Shown here: in pieces, positions 8,760-18,552 of the stretch
How the letters are laid out: each line of letters starts with the position of its first letter
Position numbering within the stretch: the first letter of the stretch is position 1
From: Salinimicrobium sediminis
GTDB taxonomy: Bacteria > Bacteroidota > Bacteroidia > Flavobacteriales > Flavobacteriaceae
Assembly: GCF_900215295.1 (NCBI RefSeq)
Contig: NZ_OCMF01000002.1
Span: forward strand, 434,001-498,000
Reading direction: 5' to 3'
DNA length: 64,000 nucleotides
The notes under the pieces: model-generated
Databases searched by the model: none
Seen by the model: only the letters and a program-made list of their open reading frames with translations
Told to the model about the DNA's origin: nothing
Position numbers and translations under genes: made by a program

Positions 8760-9746
8760 TTATACGGTAGTGATAGTCAATACCCGTCTCAATTCTTTAT
8801 CTAACGGCCTGGTGCCTTTAATGGCAGTATTGAAATCCACCGATGTTACTATTTTATTTGTTATTCCCACCATTACTCCGCTTTCTCCTCGAAGCACGGC
8901 TTCTACAGCACCTACGCCGAGTTTGCTGGCAAGAACCCTGTCATAACAACTGGGAGCTCCTCCCCGTTGAATATGTCCCAGAACCGATACCCGAATGTCA
9001 TAATCCACCATTTTTTCCCCAATGTATTCGGCAAGTTCAAAGATGTTCTTTCCGCTTTTTTCACCTTCGGCAACTACAATGATGCTGGAAGTTTTTCCGG
9101 TTTTACGGCTTTTTTCAAGGGATTCCATCATTCTTTCAACTCCCATGTCTTCTTCGGGAATAAGAATCTCCTCGGCTCCTGCTCCTACCCCGGCATTAAG
9201 CGCAATATCTCCTGCATCCCTACCCATTACCTCAACAAGAAACAGGCGGTCATGAGAACTCGCTGTATCGCGGATCTTATCGATTGCGTCAACAACGGTA
9301 TTTAAAGCGGTATCATATCCAATGGTATAATCGGTGCCGTTGATGTCATTATCGATGGTGCCCGGGATCCCAACAATAGGAATTCCATGCTCATCTTCAA
9401 GATAAATGGCACCTGTGAAAGTACCGTCTCCTCCAATGACCACCAATGCATCAATGCCGGCATCCTTTAGCTTCTGAAAAGCTTTAGCCCGGCCTTCAAC
9501 TGTTCTGAATTCTTTGGAACGGGCAGATTTAAGGAAAGTCCCTCCTTTATTGATAATGTTTCGAACCGAACGGGCAGTAAGCACTTCAAAGTCGCCTTCA
9601 ATAAGTCCCTGATAGCCCCGGTAAATGCCCACACATTCAACGTCAAAGTAAGAACAGCTCCGCACTACGGCTCTAATAGCTGCGTTCATTCCCGGAGCAT
9701 CTCCCCCGGAAGTTAAAACTCCAATTTTTTTGATCTTTTCTAACAT
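8760..9746 (-). CDS. pfkA: ATP-dependent 6-phosphofructokinase
   Basis: This 328-residue enzyme phosphorylates fructose-6-phosphate at the committed step of glycolysis. Its start, IGVLTSGGDAPGMNAAIRAV, holds the ATP loop. GGDGTF follows, and the active-site segment GTIDNDINGTDYTIGYDTAL carries the catalytic Asp. The Gly in GGDGTF at the second ATP contact favours ATP over pyrophosphate. Length matches bacterial PfkA. It leads a two-gene unit with gapA. About 50 bp upstream is AAACGATTTCGG, which resembles one side of the palindrome in front of susC. Confidence 0.96.
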   Translation of the reverse strand: MLEKIKKIGVLTSGGDAPGMNAAIRAVVRSCSYFDVECVGIYRGYQGLIEGDFEVLTARSVRNIINKGGTFLKSARSKEFRTVEGRAKAFQKLKDAGIDALVVIGGDGTFTGAIYLEDEHGIPIVGIPGTIDNDINGTDYTIGYDTALNTVVDAIDKIRDTASSHDRLFLVEVMGRDAGDIALNAGVGAGAEEILIPEEDMGVERMMESLEKSRKTGKTSSIIVVAEGEKSGKNIFELAEYIGEKMVDYDIRVSVLGHIQRGGAPSCYDRVLASKLGVGAVEAVLRGESGVMVGITNKIVTSVDFNTAIKGTRPLDKELRRVLTITTV

Positions 9747-9796
9747 TGACGTAAAGCTATTTTAAAAGCTTAATATAACCTAATCCGTACTGAAAC

Positions 9797-9810
9797 TCAA
9801 ACGATTTCGG
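9797..9810. promoter_or_regulatory. Weak LacI-operator-like sequence upstream of pfkA
   Basis: AAACGATTTCGG at 9799-9810 differs by one base from AAACGTTTTCGG in the perfect palindrome between lacI and susC. The other half is poorly conserved. It lies 51-64 bp before the pfkA start and may be chance. Confidence 0.25.
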
Positions 9811-9823
9811 TTAATAAAAAACA

Positions 9824-9849
9824 AAAAAGCCTCTTTTTAGAGGCTTTTT
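9824..9849 (-). terminator. Terminator of the maltodextrin operon
   Basis: AAAAAGCCTCT (9824-9834) pairs with AGAGGCTTTTT (9839-9849) around a 4-base loop, with a T-rich tail on both strands. It lies 21 bp beyond the stop of the last gene of the six-gene sugar operon and before pfkA. Confidence 0.78.
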
Positions 9850-9870
9850 ATAAATTTTTTGTGCAGTTTT

Positions 9871-11310
9871 TTAATTATTTGCTAATATTACATATTCCCA
9901 GGGTGCAAAATGATATTGATCATTTTTTTCCTTTTTTAATTCTTTTTTTCCCAGATAAGGTTGTAACTCCTCTGTCAATTCCAGGGAGAAATTAACGGGT
10001 TTATCAGATAAATTGGCGATATAAATGACCTTTTCTCCATTTTTTGAACGTTCAAATGCAAGAATCTGCTCATCTGCGGAAGTTTTTAGCCTCGTATAAT
10101 CTGCAGCTTCTTTTCCTCCGTTAAGGGCAGGATTCTGGTTCTTTAGCTGCCCTAGCTTTTCCATTAAGGGCCACATCACTCCTTTAGTTTTTGGAATAGT
10201 ATCTTTTTCAAAGAACTTTAACCTGTGGTCCATATCATATTCCTGCCCGCTATAGATTAGTGGCATTCCGGGAATGGTGTAGGTCAAAGCTACCATTGCT
10301 TCGGCAGCATCTCCCATTCTCTCTCTTACAGTTCCATTCCAGGAGTTCTCGTCATGATTGGTAACGAAATTCATTAGGTAATCATCCTGCTGATAGGTGG
10401 TATCTATCTTTTTCATGTACTCATCCCAGGCCTCAACAGTAACTTTCCCCTGTGCAAGCTGGTTCTTCAGGTGATGTCCTTCCCAGTTATACCCCATGTC
10501 AAAGGCGTTGTGGAAAAGATCTTTATCTTCCGACTCTGCCAACATGAACAACGGCTTGGTCTCTTTCAGCTTTGGCACTGCCTGCTCCCAGAATTCTGTT
10601 GGAACTTCTCCGGCCACATCTGCTCTAAAGCCGTCAATGTCATGCTCGTCTACCCAATATTTCATATCGGCAGTCATAGCATCCCACAATTCCTTGTTCT
10701 CATAATTAAGGTCCGCAACATCTGTCCATCCCCATGATTCCCCGGTTGCAGGATTCAAGGGATCAACAGGTTCTCCCTTTTCATTCTGAGTGTAGAAATC
10801 AGGATTTTCTTCTAACCATGGGTGATCCCAACCTGTGTGATTCGCCACCCAGTCCAGAATGACGTACATTCCGTTGGCATGAGCGGTTTCAACCAGTTCA
10901 TCAAAATCTTCCTTGGTACCAAATTCAGGATTTACTCCCGTATAATCGGCAATGGCGTAATAGCTGCCCAGGTATTTTTTTCTTTCTTCGGGATCTTCGA
11001 TATCCTCGATGCTCTTATCATTTGTAGCTTTTCTTCTTGCTTCAGAAATAGGATAAATTGGCATCAACCAGATCACTTTCACACCCAGGTCCTTTAACTG
11101 AGGAATATCTTCGGTAAAGGCATCAAAGGTTCCTTCGGGTGAATATTGACGAATATTTGCTTCATAGATCACTGCCGACTCCAGCACCTCGTTGTTTACA
11201 GGTTCAATGCTTTGTTCTTCCTGTTCCTCTACCGCAACAGTTTGTTCCGGTTCATTTTTGCAGGATGCGAGGGTCAAAATTCCCAGCAAAAAAATTGATA
11301 TTCTCTTCAT
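9871..11310 (-). CDS. GH13 alpha-amylase family lipoprotein
   Basis: This 479-residue glycoside hydrolase carries a lipoprotein signal ending in LASC (Cys17) and an acidic, disordered linker. A full GH13 barrel follows. Conserved regions are DWVANHTGWDHPW (153-165), GFRADVA with nucleophile Asp231, MLAES with acid/base Glu259, and FVTNHDEN with Asp320. A small beta domain closes the protein. It should hydrolyse alpha-1,4-glucans at the periplasmic face or cell surface. It is the last gene of the operon, 11 bp after the GH31 gene. The exact GH13 subfamily and product size cannot be told by eye. Confidence 0.92.
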   Translation of the reverse strand: MKRISIFLLGILTLASCKNEPEQTVAVEEQEEQSIEPVNNEVLESAVIYEANIRQYSPEGTFDAFTEDIPQLKDLGVKVIWLMPIYPISEARRKATNDKSIEDIEDPEERKKYLGSYYAIADYTGVNPEFGTKEDFDELVETAHANGMYVILDWVANHTGWDHPWLEENPDFYTQNEKGEPVDPLNPATGESWGWTDVADLNYENKELWDAMTADMKYWVDEHDIDGFRADVAGEVPTEFWEQAVPKLKETKPLFMLAESEDKDLFHNAFDMGYNWEGHHLKNQLAQGKVTVEAWDEYMKKIDTTYQQDDYLMNFVTNHDENSWNGTVRERMGDAAEAMVALTYTIPGMPLIYSGQEYDMDHRLKFFEKDTIPKTKGVMWPLMEKLGQLKNQNPALNGGKEAADYTRLKTSADEQILAFERSKNGEKVIYIANLSDKPVNFSLELTEELQPYLGKKELKKEKNDQYHFAPWEYVILANN

Positions 11311-11321
11311 ATAAATTAAAT

Positions 11322-13727
11322 TTAATTGGTGATTTTTATTTTTGTAAGATCGGTTTTAAGCTCAACCGGAATTATTAATTGTCGCCGCTCCTTATCATAC
11401 CGAAAAGGTATTTTTTCAGTTCCCATGTTTACCCTTTTCGGTGCAGTATTCATGTGATGAACAACAACATTCAGCTTTTTAAATTCTGAAGACTTTCTAT
11501 TGTTTCCCACACTTCTTTTGATGCTAAAAGTTACTTCATTTTTTCCAACCTCACTTTCAAAATTCAGGAGCTCGTAATCTCCGGTTTGATAAGTTTCAGG
11601 AGTCTTACCGTCGTCATGAAAAAGTATTCCAGAACTTTTCTCAGTTACAGGGTCAAAAAAGTAATGCACCTCAACATCTTCTGCTGAAAAATTCTGCGTG
11701 GTCTGCAGTGGTTTTGCCATGGGAATGATCGCGCCCCCTCTTACGAAAGTTGGAATATATTCCTCCTCAAGCCCAATTACTGCAGTGCTTCCACCTTCAT
11801 ACTTTTCTCCGGAATAAAAATCGATCCAGTTCGATTCCTTCGGAAAATAAACTTCCTGACTGCTTACATTCTCCTGAAGCACCGGTGAAATAAGGAAATC
11901 TTTACCCCACAAATAAGTACCGGCCATTGAGTAAAGCCTGAAGTTATCCGGCTCCTCGAAGAACAAAGGTCTCATTAATGGTAAACCTTCGGTTGAATTC
12001 CTGAAGGCCAGGGTGTAATTGTAAGGCAGAAGTTGGTATCGAAGTTCTATTGCTTTTTTGGAAAGCGCTTTGGTTTTGGGTTCTCTAAAAACAGGTTCTG
12101 AGGGAACAGCTTCCTGCGCATGCGGCCGATATATGGGCTGAAAAACCCCATACTGAAGCCACCTTACGTACAGCTCATCATTAAGGTTGTCACCTGCAAA
12201 TCCGCCAAGATCTGAATGCATATATGCCAGCCCCTGAAGTCCCATTTGCAGGGAAATTTCCGGCTGTGGCTTGAGTCCGCCCCAGCTGCGGTTCACATCC
12301 CCGCTCCAGGGGATCATCCCGAAGCGCTGGGATCCGGCTGCACCGGCTCTCATCAGGATGAAAGGCCGCTGCCTGGGAAAGTCTTCCCGATAGCCTTCGT
12401 AGATCATTTTGGCCCAGTAATGCCCGTAGATATTATGTACTTCGTTTGCAGTTCCGGTTGCATGAAGCAATCCTTCAGGATGGACTTCAGGTTCTCCCAG
12501 GTCGCCCCACCAACCTCCTACGCCCATTTCCGTAAGCTCTTCATAGATATTCCAGAACCAATCCCGGGCTTCAGGATCAAAAACATCGATCAGGCCGGTG
12601 TTTCCAAAGTAAAAGTCATAGGTAAAAGGATTTCCCAGAGAATCTTTCGCCAGAACATCATTTTCAACCGCCTCTTCCCACCTGTTGGAGGTGGTAAGAA
12701 TAAAAGGTTCGGTGACCAGAATCGTTTTCACCCCATCCTCTGCAAGGTCCCCGATCATTTCTTCGGGCTGTGGAAAGGAATCTGTTACAAATTCCAGATT
12801 TCCCATGGTGCCCATGATCTCGTGACCAAACCAGAAAAGATCAATGATCACTGCATCTACAGGAATTTTCTCTTCTCTGAATTTTTGAATGGTATTCTGC
12901 ACTTCCTCGCGGGAATGATAACCAAACCTGCTGGAAAAATTCCCAAGTGCCCATCTCGGCGGCAGGGGTTGTCTGCCTGTCAAAAGGGTGTAATTAGACA
13001 TTATATTTTCCCAGGTCTTGCCAACGATCAGCTGATAAGTTTTCCTGCCGCTAATAGTTTCATAGGTCAGGGTATTGCTATGGTCGCTGTCCAGGTCAAG
13101 GTAACCGATGGGTGCATTATCAAAGTGAAGCATGTATTTTTCTGAAGAAAGAACAACAGGCAAAGTAAAATTCAAAAGTTCACTTTTGCTCTCATAACCA
13201 TAATGCGCCCTGTTGTACAGTTGCAGCCTGTTTCCCCTGCGGTTCATGCCCAGCGCCCGGGCTCCTCCACCCATAAGTACTTCGGTTTCCGTCAGATTGA
13301 AGTTCAGTTTTTCATGCTCCCCGCCTGTTGAGTAGCCACTTTTTTCTGAAATTACTTTTTCTCCTTCAAAATAATAGGTGACCTGAAATGGCATTTTTGA
13401 CACCTCTATGTCAAGACCTTCAGAATCAATGGTGATGGTATTTTCTGTTTCTGAAACCGTCAAGTTCACCTCCAGCGGCTCCAGTACTACAGCATGTGAA
13501 TTTTCATCAAAACTTTCTCCTTCAGGAATGAAAGAAGCTTCAATAATCTCAGGAGTGTAATAGCGAAAAAGAAATTTCCCGTCGTTGGTGGTGATCTCCA
13601 CGCCGGCTTCAGTCTTCTCCAGGCTTTCAAAGTTCCGGTTAGGATTTTGTGCAGCCAGGGAAAAAGAAAGGAGGAAAAGGACATTCAAAAATGCCATTTT
13701 TGGAACCTCTTTCAGCAATACCTTCAT
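11322..13727 (-). CDS. GH31 alpha-glucosidase family protein, secreted
   Basis: The 801-residue protein is a GH31 retaining alpha-glycosidase. After an N-terminal signal (hydrophobic MAFLNVLFLLSFSLAAQ) come the beta-sandwich domain, the catalytic barrel and C-terminal beta domains. The nucleophile is Asp409 in GGWWGDLGEPE, where common GH31 enzymes have DMNEP. The acid/base is Asp477 in PWSGDVNRSWGG. The first ATG at 13727 gives ten extra residues before Met11; Met11 (13697) gives a cleaner signal peptide and may be the real start. It lies 4 bp after the upstream GH13. Likely role is trimming glucose or splitting alpha-1,6 branches in imported oligosaccharides in the periplasm. Confidence 0.9.
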   Translation of the reverse strand: MKVLLKEVPKMAFLNVLFLLSFSLAAQNPNRNFESLEKTEAGVEITTNDGKFLFRYYTPEIIEASFIPEGESFDENSHAVVLEPLEVNLTVSETENTITIDSEGLDIEVSKMPFQVTYYFEGEKVISEKSGYSTGGEHEKLNFNLTETEVLMGGGARALGMNRRGNRLQLYNRAHYGYESKSELLNFTLPVVLSSEKYMLHFDNAPIGYLDLDSDHSNTLTYETISGRKTYQLIVGKTWENIMSNYTLLTGRQPLPPRWALGNFSSRFGYHSREEVQNTIQKFREEKIPVDAVIIDLFWFGHEIMGTMGNLEFVTDSFPQPEEMIGDLAEDGVKTILVTEPFILTTSNRWEEAVENDVLAKDSLGNPFTYDFYFGNTGLIDVFDPEARDWFWNIYEELTEMGVGGWWGDLGEPEVHPEGLLHATGTANEVHNIYGHYWAKMIYEGYREDFPRQRPFILMRAGAAGSQRFGMIPWSGDVNRSWGGLKPQPEISLQMGLQGLAYMHSDLGGFAGDNLNDELYVRWLQYGVFQPIYRPHAQEAVPSEPVFREPKTKALSKKAIELRYQLLPYNYTLAFRNSTEGLPLMRPLFFEEPDNFRLYSMAGTYLWGKDFLISPVLQENVSSQEVYFPKESNWIDFYSGEKYEGGSTAVIGLEEEYIPTFVRGGAIIPMAKPLQTTQNFSAEDVEVHYFFDPVTEKSSGILFHDDGKTPETYQTGDYELLNFESEVGKNEVTFSIKRSVGNNRKSSEFKKLNVVVHHMNTAPKRVNMGTEKIPFRYDKERRQLIIPVELKTDLTKIKITN

Positions 13728-13731
13728 TCCG

Positions 13732-15573
13732 TTAATTTAGATCGATCACCAGGGAGCTTTTTTCTTCTATTTCCAATTTATCCTGCAACTGCATTTGACT
13801 GTCATTGATCACATTTCTTCCTGAAGTTGCGCCGGCAAGACCTTCAGCAAAACGGCTAAGGTCAAGTATCTGATTTTCGGAGCTGTTGTTTATCACCACC
13901 ATCACCCGGTCTTCTGTATTATATCTGAAATATACATACACGTTATTTTCGGGAATGTACTGAAGCAGTTTTCCTGTGTGGAGTACTTCCTTATCCTTTC
14001 GAAAATTCAGCAGCTTTTTGGTGAATTGATGATACTCTTTCTGCTGCTGAGTTCTTCCGGCTTCAGTAAAGGCAGATTGTTCATCGGCTTCCCAACCTCC
14101 GGGAAAGTCACGACGAATATCACCATCACCTTTGGCTGGTTTGTCGCCCCTCATCCCTATCTCGTCTCCGTAATACAATTGCGGAGTGCCACGGGTAGTT
14201 AAAATAAGGGCCATGGCCATTTTATACTTTTTAAGGTCGCCGTCGAATTCTTCGTTGATGCGGTTGGTGTCGTGATTTCCGGCAAAAACAAGCAGGTTAT
14301 CTGTATCTGCATAAAGAAAATCATTCGCAAAATTGTCATAGGCCCGCACCATTCCCCGGTCCCAATGCATTTCATCTTCGTTGAACATCGCCATAATTGC
14401 ATCGTGCAGGGTGAAATCCATTACTGAAGGCAACCCTGTATTATAGCTTTGGATCGCTCCAACAGGAGAATCTTTTTGCCAGTAGGAGATCTGCGCCTGG
14501 TCATGCATCCACACCTCCCCAACAATATTGAAATTGGGATATTCCTCCATAATGGCTTTGGTCCATTTAGCGATCCCCTCCTTGTCATTATATGAATACG
14601 TATCGACTCTAAAGCCGTCGAGATTGGCGAATTCGATCCACCAAATGGCATTTTGAGTAAGGTAGTTCAGCACTAACGGATTGCTCTGGTTTAAATCGGG
14701 CATTGTGGAAACAAACCAGCCGTCTTCATTCAATTTTGTATCAATTCCAGATCTATGTGGATCGAATTGCGTGGTCATACGGTAATTGGAATTCTTATAC
14801 CCCGGGAACTGGTGAATCCAGTCATAGGTTGGCAGGTCATCCATCATCCAGTGCTCCCCGCCCCAGTGATTGGTTACATAATCCATGATCAACTTCATGT
14901 CGCGCCGGTGCATTTCAGAAGCCAGACGGCGGTAATCTTCATTGGTACCATAGCGCGGATCTATTCTGTAAACATCACTTTGAGCATAGGTATGATAGGA
15001 ATAAGAAGGATCATCATCTTCGAGTAACGGAGTGCTCCAGATCGCTGTTACACCCAGGTCTTCCAGGTAGTCCAGATTTTGAATAATACCTTCAATATCC
15101 CCTCCATGGCGACCTCCCGGCTCCTTGCGATTTGCTTTTTCCTGAAGTTCGGGATGCGAATCATTTGATGGATCTCCATTTGCAAACCTGTCCGGCATGA
15201 TGAGATAGATCACGTCTGAAGAATCAAACCCTTCCCGCAATTCCGATCCTGCTTCCCGTTGTTTTAGCTCATAACTGTGAGTGAAGCTCTTTTTCCCCTT
15301 TTTGGAAAACCTGAGGTCGTAGCTACCGGCGGGAAGGCCTTCAGTTTGAACAGTTACAAAAAGGTAATTCGGGTTTTCGGTCTTCCTAATATTGCTGATG
15401 ATCATTTCTTTGGGGACTGAAACCTCATATTCGGCAATATTTTTTCCGTAGAACATCAGCTGCACTTCAGAATAATTCATATCGCTCCACCAGAATGGCG
15501 GCTCCACACGATCAATCTGTGCAGTAACGGAAAGACTTCCGAAGAACAAAAAGAGGAAAATAAACTTCTTCAT
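13732..15573 (-). CDS. GH13 cyclomaltodextrinase/neopullulanase-like enzyme (SusA-type)
   Basis: This 613-residue secreted enzyme has a signal peptide ending near VTAQ (residue 19). An N-terminal cyclomaltodextrinase-type beta domain (about 20-105) precedes the GH13 barrel. Catalytic residues are Asp324 in GFRVDTYSY, Glu353 in VGEVWMHD and Asp435 in FAGNHDTNR; the MDYVTNHWGGEHW region is also present. The N-terminal domain and spacing match the neopullulanase/SusA group, which acts in the periplasm on maltooligosaccharides and cyclodextrins. It follows the GH65 gene by 2 bp and precedes GH31 by 4 bp, so synthesis is coupled. Confidence 0.92.
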   Translation of the reverse strand: MKKFIFLFLFFGSLSVTAQIDRVEPPFWWSDMNYSEVQLMFYGKNIAEYEVSVPKEMIISNIRKTENPNYLFVTVQTEGLPAGSYDLRFSKKGKKSFTHSYELKQREAGSELREGFDSSDVIYLIMPDRFANGDPSNDSHPELQEKANRKEPGGRHGGDIEGIIQNLDYLEDLGVTAIWSTPLLEDDDPSYSYHTYAQSDVYRIDPRYGTNEDYRRLASEMHRRDMKLIMDYVTNHWGGEHWMMDDLPTYDWIHQFPGYKNSNYRMTTQFDPHRSGIDTKLNEDGWFVSTMPDLNQSNPLVLNYLTQNAIWWIEFANLDGFRVDTYSYNDKEGIAKWTKAIMEEYPNFNIVGEVWMHDQAQISYWQKDSPVGAIQSYNTGLPSVMDFTLHDAIMAMFNEDEMHWDRGMVRAYDNFANDFLYADTDNLLVFAGNHDTNRINEEFDGDLKKYKMAMALILTTRGTPQLYYGDEIGMRGDKPAKGDGDIRRDFPGGWEADEQSAFTEAGRTQQQKEYHQFTKKLLNFRKDKEVLHTGKLLQYIPENNVYVYFRYNTEDRVMVVINNSSENQILDLSRFAEGLAGATSGRNVINDSQMQLQDKLEIEEKSSLVIDLN

Positions 15574-15575
15574 AG

Positions 15576-17882
15576 TTATACGGTTAAGGGCACACTTGGC
15601 TCCACTTTCACCACATTCCCATTGACATGGATCTCGAGCGGGTCATGACCTTCGAGGGTGAAACTGGTCTTTTCGGGTGCTACATTGATCTTTAAAATCT
15701 GGTCTCTGAAGTTAAGCTTAAAAGAATAACCTTCCCAGCCATTCGGAATTCTTGGGTTGAAAGAAAGTTTCCCGTCCACTATCCGCATCCCGCCGAAACC
15801 TTCTACGATACTCATCCAGGTGCCGGCCATACTGGTGATGTGACAACCTTCCTTAACTTCATTGTTATAATCATCAAGGTCGAGCCTGGAAGTCCTTAAA
15901 TAGAACTCATAAGCCTGTTCCATTCGACCTAAAGCTGCAGCCTGTATGCTGTGAACACAAGGCGACAGCGAGGATTCATGGACGGTCAAAGGCTCATAAA
16001 AATCGAAGTGCTTTTCAAGTTCCGCTTTTGAAAAATGATCTTCAAAAAAGTAGAATCCCTGGAGCACATCGGCCTGCTTGATATAACAGGAGCGTAAAAT
16101 GCGGTCCCAGCTCCACTTTTGATTGATAGGTCTTTGCGCACGCGACAATTCGCTCACCGGCACGATTTCCTTATCCAGGAAATTATCCTGCTGCAGGAAA
16201 ACTTTATATTCTTCGGAATACGGGAAGTACATCTTTTCTGAAACCTCTTTCCAGTTGCTCACTTCTTCGGCAGAAAGACCGGTTTTTTCAATGATCCTGC
16301 TATAATCTGAAGCAAATTCCTGTTTTACCTTTTCAATGGAAGCAACACAATAATCTATACACCACTTCGCGATATAGTTGGTGTACCAGTTATTGTTCAC
16401 GTTGTTCTCGTACTCGTTTGGCCCGGTCACCCCCAAGATCACAAATTTGTCCTTTTGGGTGCTGTAGTTGGCTCGTTGCTGCCAGAAGCGGGCAATGGCG
16501 ATCATCACCTCGAGACCTTTTTCAGGGATATAGCTGAAGTCTCCGGTGTAATCGACATACCTTTTAATAGCGACAACCATTGCTCCGTTACGGTGGATCT
16601 CCTCGAAGGTGATCTCCCATTCATTATGGCTCTCCTCCCCGTTCATGGTCACCATTGGGTACAAAGCAGCTCCATTGGTAAAGCCAAGTTTTTCGGCATT
16701 TTCAATGGCCCTCCCCAGATGATTGTAACGGTAGGTTAACAGGTTTCTGGCCACCTCATGGTTTTTGGTCGCCATATAAAAGGGAATACAGTAAGCTTCT
16801 GTATCCCAGTAAGTACTGCCACCGTATTTTTCACCGGTAAATCCTTTTGGTCCTATATTCAGCCTTGCATCTGTACCCAAATAGGTTTGATTCAGCTGAA
16901 AAATGTTGAACCTTATACCCTGCTGGGCTTTCACATCTCCCTGTATAGCGATATCGGCCATTTCCCAGATCTCTGCCCAGGCTTGTTTTTGCTCCTCTAG
17001 CAAAGTTTCAAATCCTGCGGAAACTGCATTTTCAAGCACATTATTTGCTGCAAAAACCAGTTGCTCCCGCTGGTGATTCATATCGGTCACATAACCTCCA
17101 AACTTCTGAAGTGCGACTTTTTCACCTTTTTTAGCAGCTACCTCATACCTGAAGCTGATCTTTTCATTTTCCTGAATTTTAGAAAACCCGGTTTTTACCT
17201 CCCGGTCATCCTGAAAGAGCCTGGACTGCATAAAAGCAGTGGCGTGAAATTCGGTTTTAAAAGTCTTAGCGGTAATGAAGCCACGGTCGGCAATGGTATT
17301 TATCTCCAGGGTCTTCCAGAATTTCTCTTCCCAGTTGGCATCTTCATTGGTGATACCACTATCCAGATAGGGTTCAAAAATGATATTTGCGTCGACATTT
17401 TTTACCGTCAGCTCATATTTAATGGCTCCCAGTTCATTTCTTTTTAGGGAAAGGAATCTTAGCACCTTCACTTCCACCTCAAGCTCATTAGGCATGATCG
17501 CAGTAAAACTACGCTCATACCAACCTTCCTTCATGTTGAATTCTCTGCGGTAGTCTTTAACATCCTTACAGGTATGAAGGTCAAGAGCTTCCCCGTTGAT
17601 GCTTACATTGATCCCAATCCAGTTGGGAGCGTTGAGTACTTTTGCAAAATATTCGGGATAGCCGTTCTTCCACCAGCCCACTTTAGTTTTATCGGGGTAA
17701 TAAATTCCGGCGATATAGCTCCCCTGAAAGGTGCTTCCGGAATAATTTTCCTCAAAATTGGCCCGTTGTCCCATCGCCCCGTTACCAAGGCTAAAAAGAC
17801 TTTCGGAGGCTTCTACTCTCTCTGCATCAAATCCTTCTTCAAGAATGGACCAATTGTTTGGTATGATATAATCCTGATTCAT
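15576..17882 (-). CDS. GH65 maltose phosphorylase-like enzyme
   Basis: The 768-residue cytoplasmic enzyme belongs to GH65, which splits alpha-glucosides with phosphate to give beta-glucose-1-phosphate and glucose. The catalytic Glu490 sits in VTGPNEYENNVNNNWYTN, close in number to Glu487 of the Lactobacillus brevis enzyme. The N-terminal SLGNGAMGQRANFEE block and the phosphate-site region HESSLSPCVHSIQAAALG are intact. There is no signal peptide. It lies 4 bp from a beta-phosphoglucomutase gene, the partner that uses its product. Maltose is the likely substrate given the amylases around it; kojibiose, nigerose or trehalose cannot be excluded by eye. Confidence 0.9.
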   Translation of the reverse strand: MNQDYIIPNNWSILEEGFDAERVEASESLFSLGNGAMGQRANFEENYSGSTFQGSYIAGIYYPDKTKVGWWKNGYPEYFAKVLNAPNWIGINVSINGEALDLHTCKDVKDYRREFNMKEGWYERSFTAIMPNELEVEVKVLRFLSLKRNELGAIKYELTVKNVDANIIFEPYLDSGITNEDANWEEKFWKTLEINTIADRGFITAKTFKTEFHATAFMQSRLFQDDREVKTGFSKIQENEKISFRYEVAAKKGEKVALQKFGGYVTDMNHQREQLVFAANNVLENAVSAGFETLLEEQKQAWAEIWEMADIAIQGDVKAQQGIRFNIFQLNQTYLGTDARLNIGPKGFTGEKYGGSTYWDTEAYCIPFYMATKNHEVARNLLTYRYNHLGRAIENAEKLGFTNGAALYPMVTMNGEESHNEWEITFEEIHRNGAMVVAIKRYVDYTGDFSYIPEKGLEVMIAIARFWQQRANYSTQKDKFVILGVTGPNEYENNVNNNWYTNYIAKWCIDYCVASIEKVKQEFASDYSRIIEKTGLSAEEVSNWKEVSEKMYFPYSEEYKVFLQQDNFLDKEIVPVSELSRAQRPINQKWSWDRILRSCYIKQADVLQGFYFFEDHFSKAELEKHFDFYEPLTVHESSLSPCVHSIQAAALGRMEQAYEFYLRTSRLDLDDYNNEVKEGCHITSMAGTWMSIVEGFGGMRIVDGKLSFNPRIPNGWEGYSFKLNFRDQILKINVAPEKTSFTLEGHDPLEIHVNGNVVKVEPSVPLTV

Positions 17883-17886
17883 TTCT

Positions 17887-18546
17887 TTATTTTCTAAGAA
17901 TTTTCTTTATAAAATCTATATCTATTTCAGTGAAATCGGCGAAATTGTAATTTGCTTCCTTCAGTATTTCCTTGTCTCCAATCCCTACACTTATCATTCC
18001 TGCCCGATTCGCTGCTTCGATCCCTGCCACCGAATCCTCAAAAACCACGCAATCTGAAGGCGGCAGATCTAATTTTTTGGCAGCGACAAGGAAAACCTCG
18101 GGATCGGGCTTTGCTTTAGTAACATCATTGCCATCAATAATAACTTTGAATCTCTTTTCAATCTTAAGACCTTTCAGTATCGGCCTTGCATTTTTACTGG
18201 CTGAACCCAAAGCATAAGGAATTTTATTTTCGGTTAAGTAATCCAGCACTTTTTTGACACCCGGCAGGAGATCTTCTTCGTCCATATGGGCTATTCTTTC
18301 AAGGTAATCTTTGTTTTTTGACGCCATTAGGCGTTCAAATTCGGTTTTATCCACAGTTTTATTTCCCCAACTTAATATTTGCTGCAGGGAATGCACGCGA
18401 CTCACGCCTTTTAATTGTTCATTTTGTTCCATGCTGATATCAAAACCCAGATCATTGGCCATTTTTCTCCAGGCCAGATAATGGAACTTGGCAGTATCAA
18501 CAATGACCCCATCAAGGTCGAATATTATTCCTTTTGTATTATTCAT
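17887..18546 (-). CDS. pgmB: Beta-phosphoglucomutase
   Basis: This 219-residue HAD-superfamily enzyme converts beta-glucose-1-phosphate to glucose-6-phosphate. The start IIFDLDGVIVDT gives nucleophile Asp10 and acid/base Asp12. The cap domain holds KGVSR, and the later motifs are LGSASKN and the Mg-site DCVVFEDSVAGIEAA. The length fits beta-PGM. It lies 4 bp upstream of the GH65 gene and 6 bp downstream of the MFS gene. The pairing with GH65 is the classic maltose phosphorolysis module. Confidence 0.93.
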   Translation of the reverse strand: MNNTKGIIFDLDGVIVDTAKFHYLAWRKMANDLGFDISMEQNEQLKGVSRVHSLQQILSWGNKTVDKTEFERLMASKNKDYLERIAHMDEEDLLPGVKKVLDYLTENKIPYALGSASKNARPILKGLKIEKRFKVIIDGNDVTKAKPDPEVFLVAAKKLDLPPSDCVVFEDSVAGIEAANRAGMISVGIGDKEILKEANYNFADFTEIDIDFIKKILRK

Positions 18547-18552
18547 GAATTT

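Noticed and set aside
12216-13145. 309-codon open frame on the plus strand
   Set aside because: It is antisense to the GH31 gene, shows no recognisable domain, and the GH31 frame holds intact catalytic motifs.
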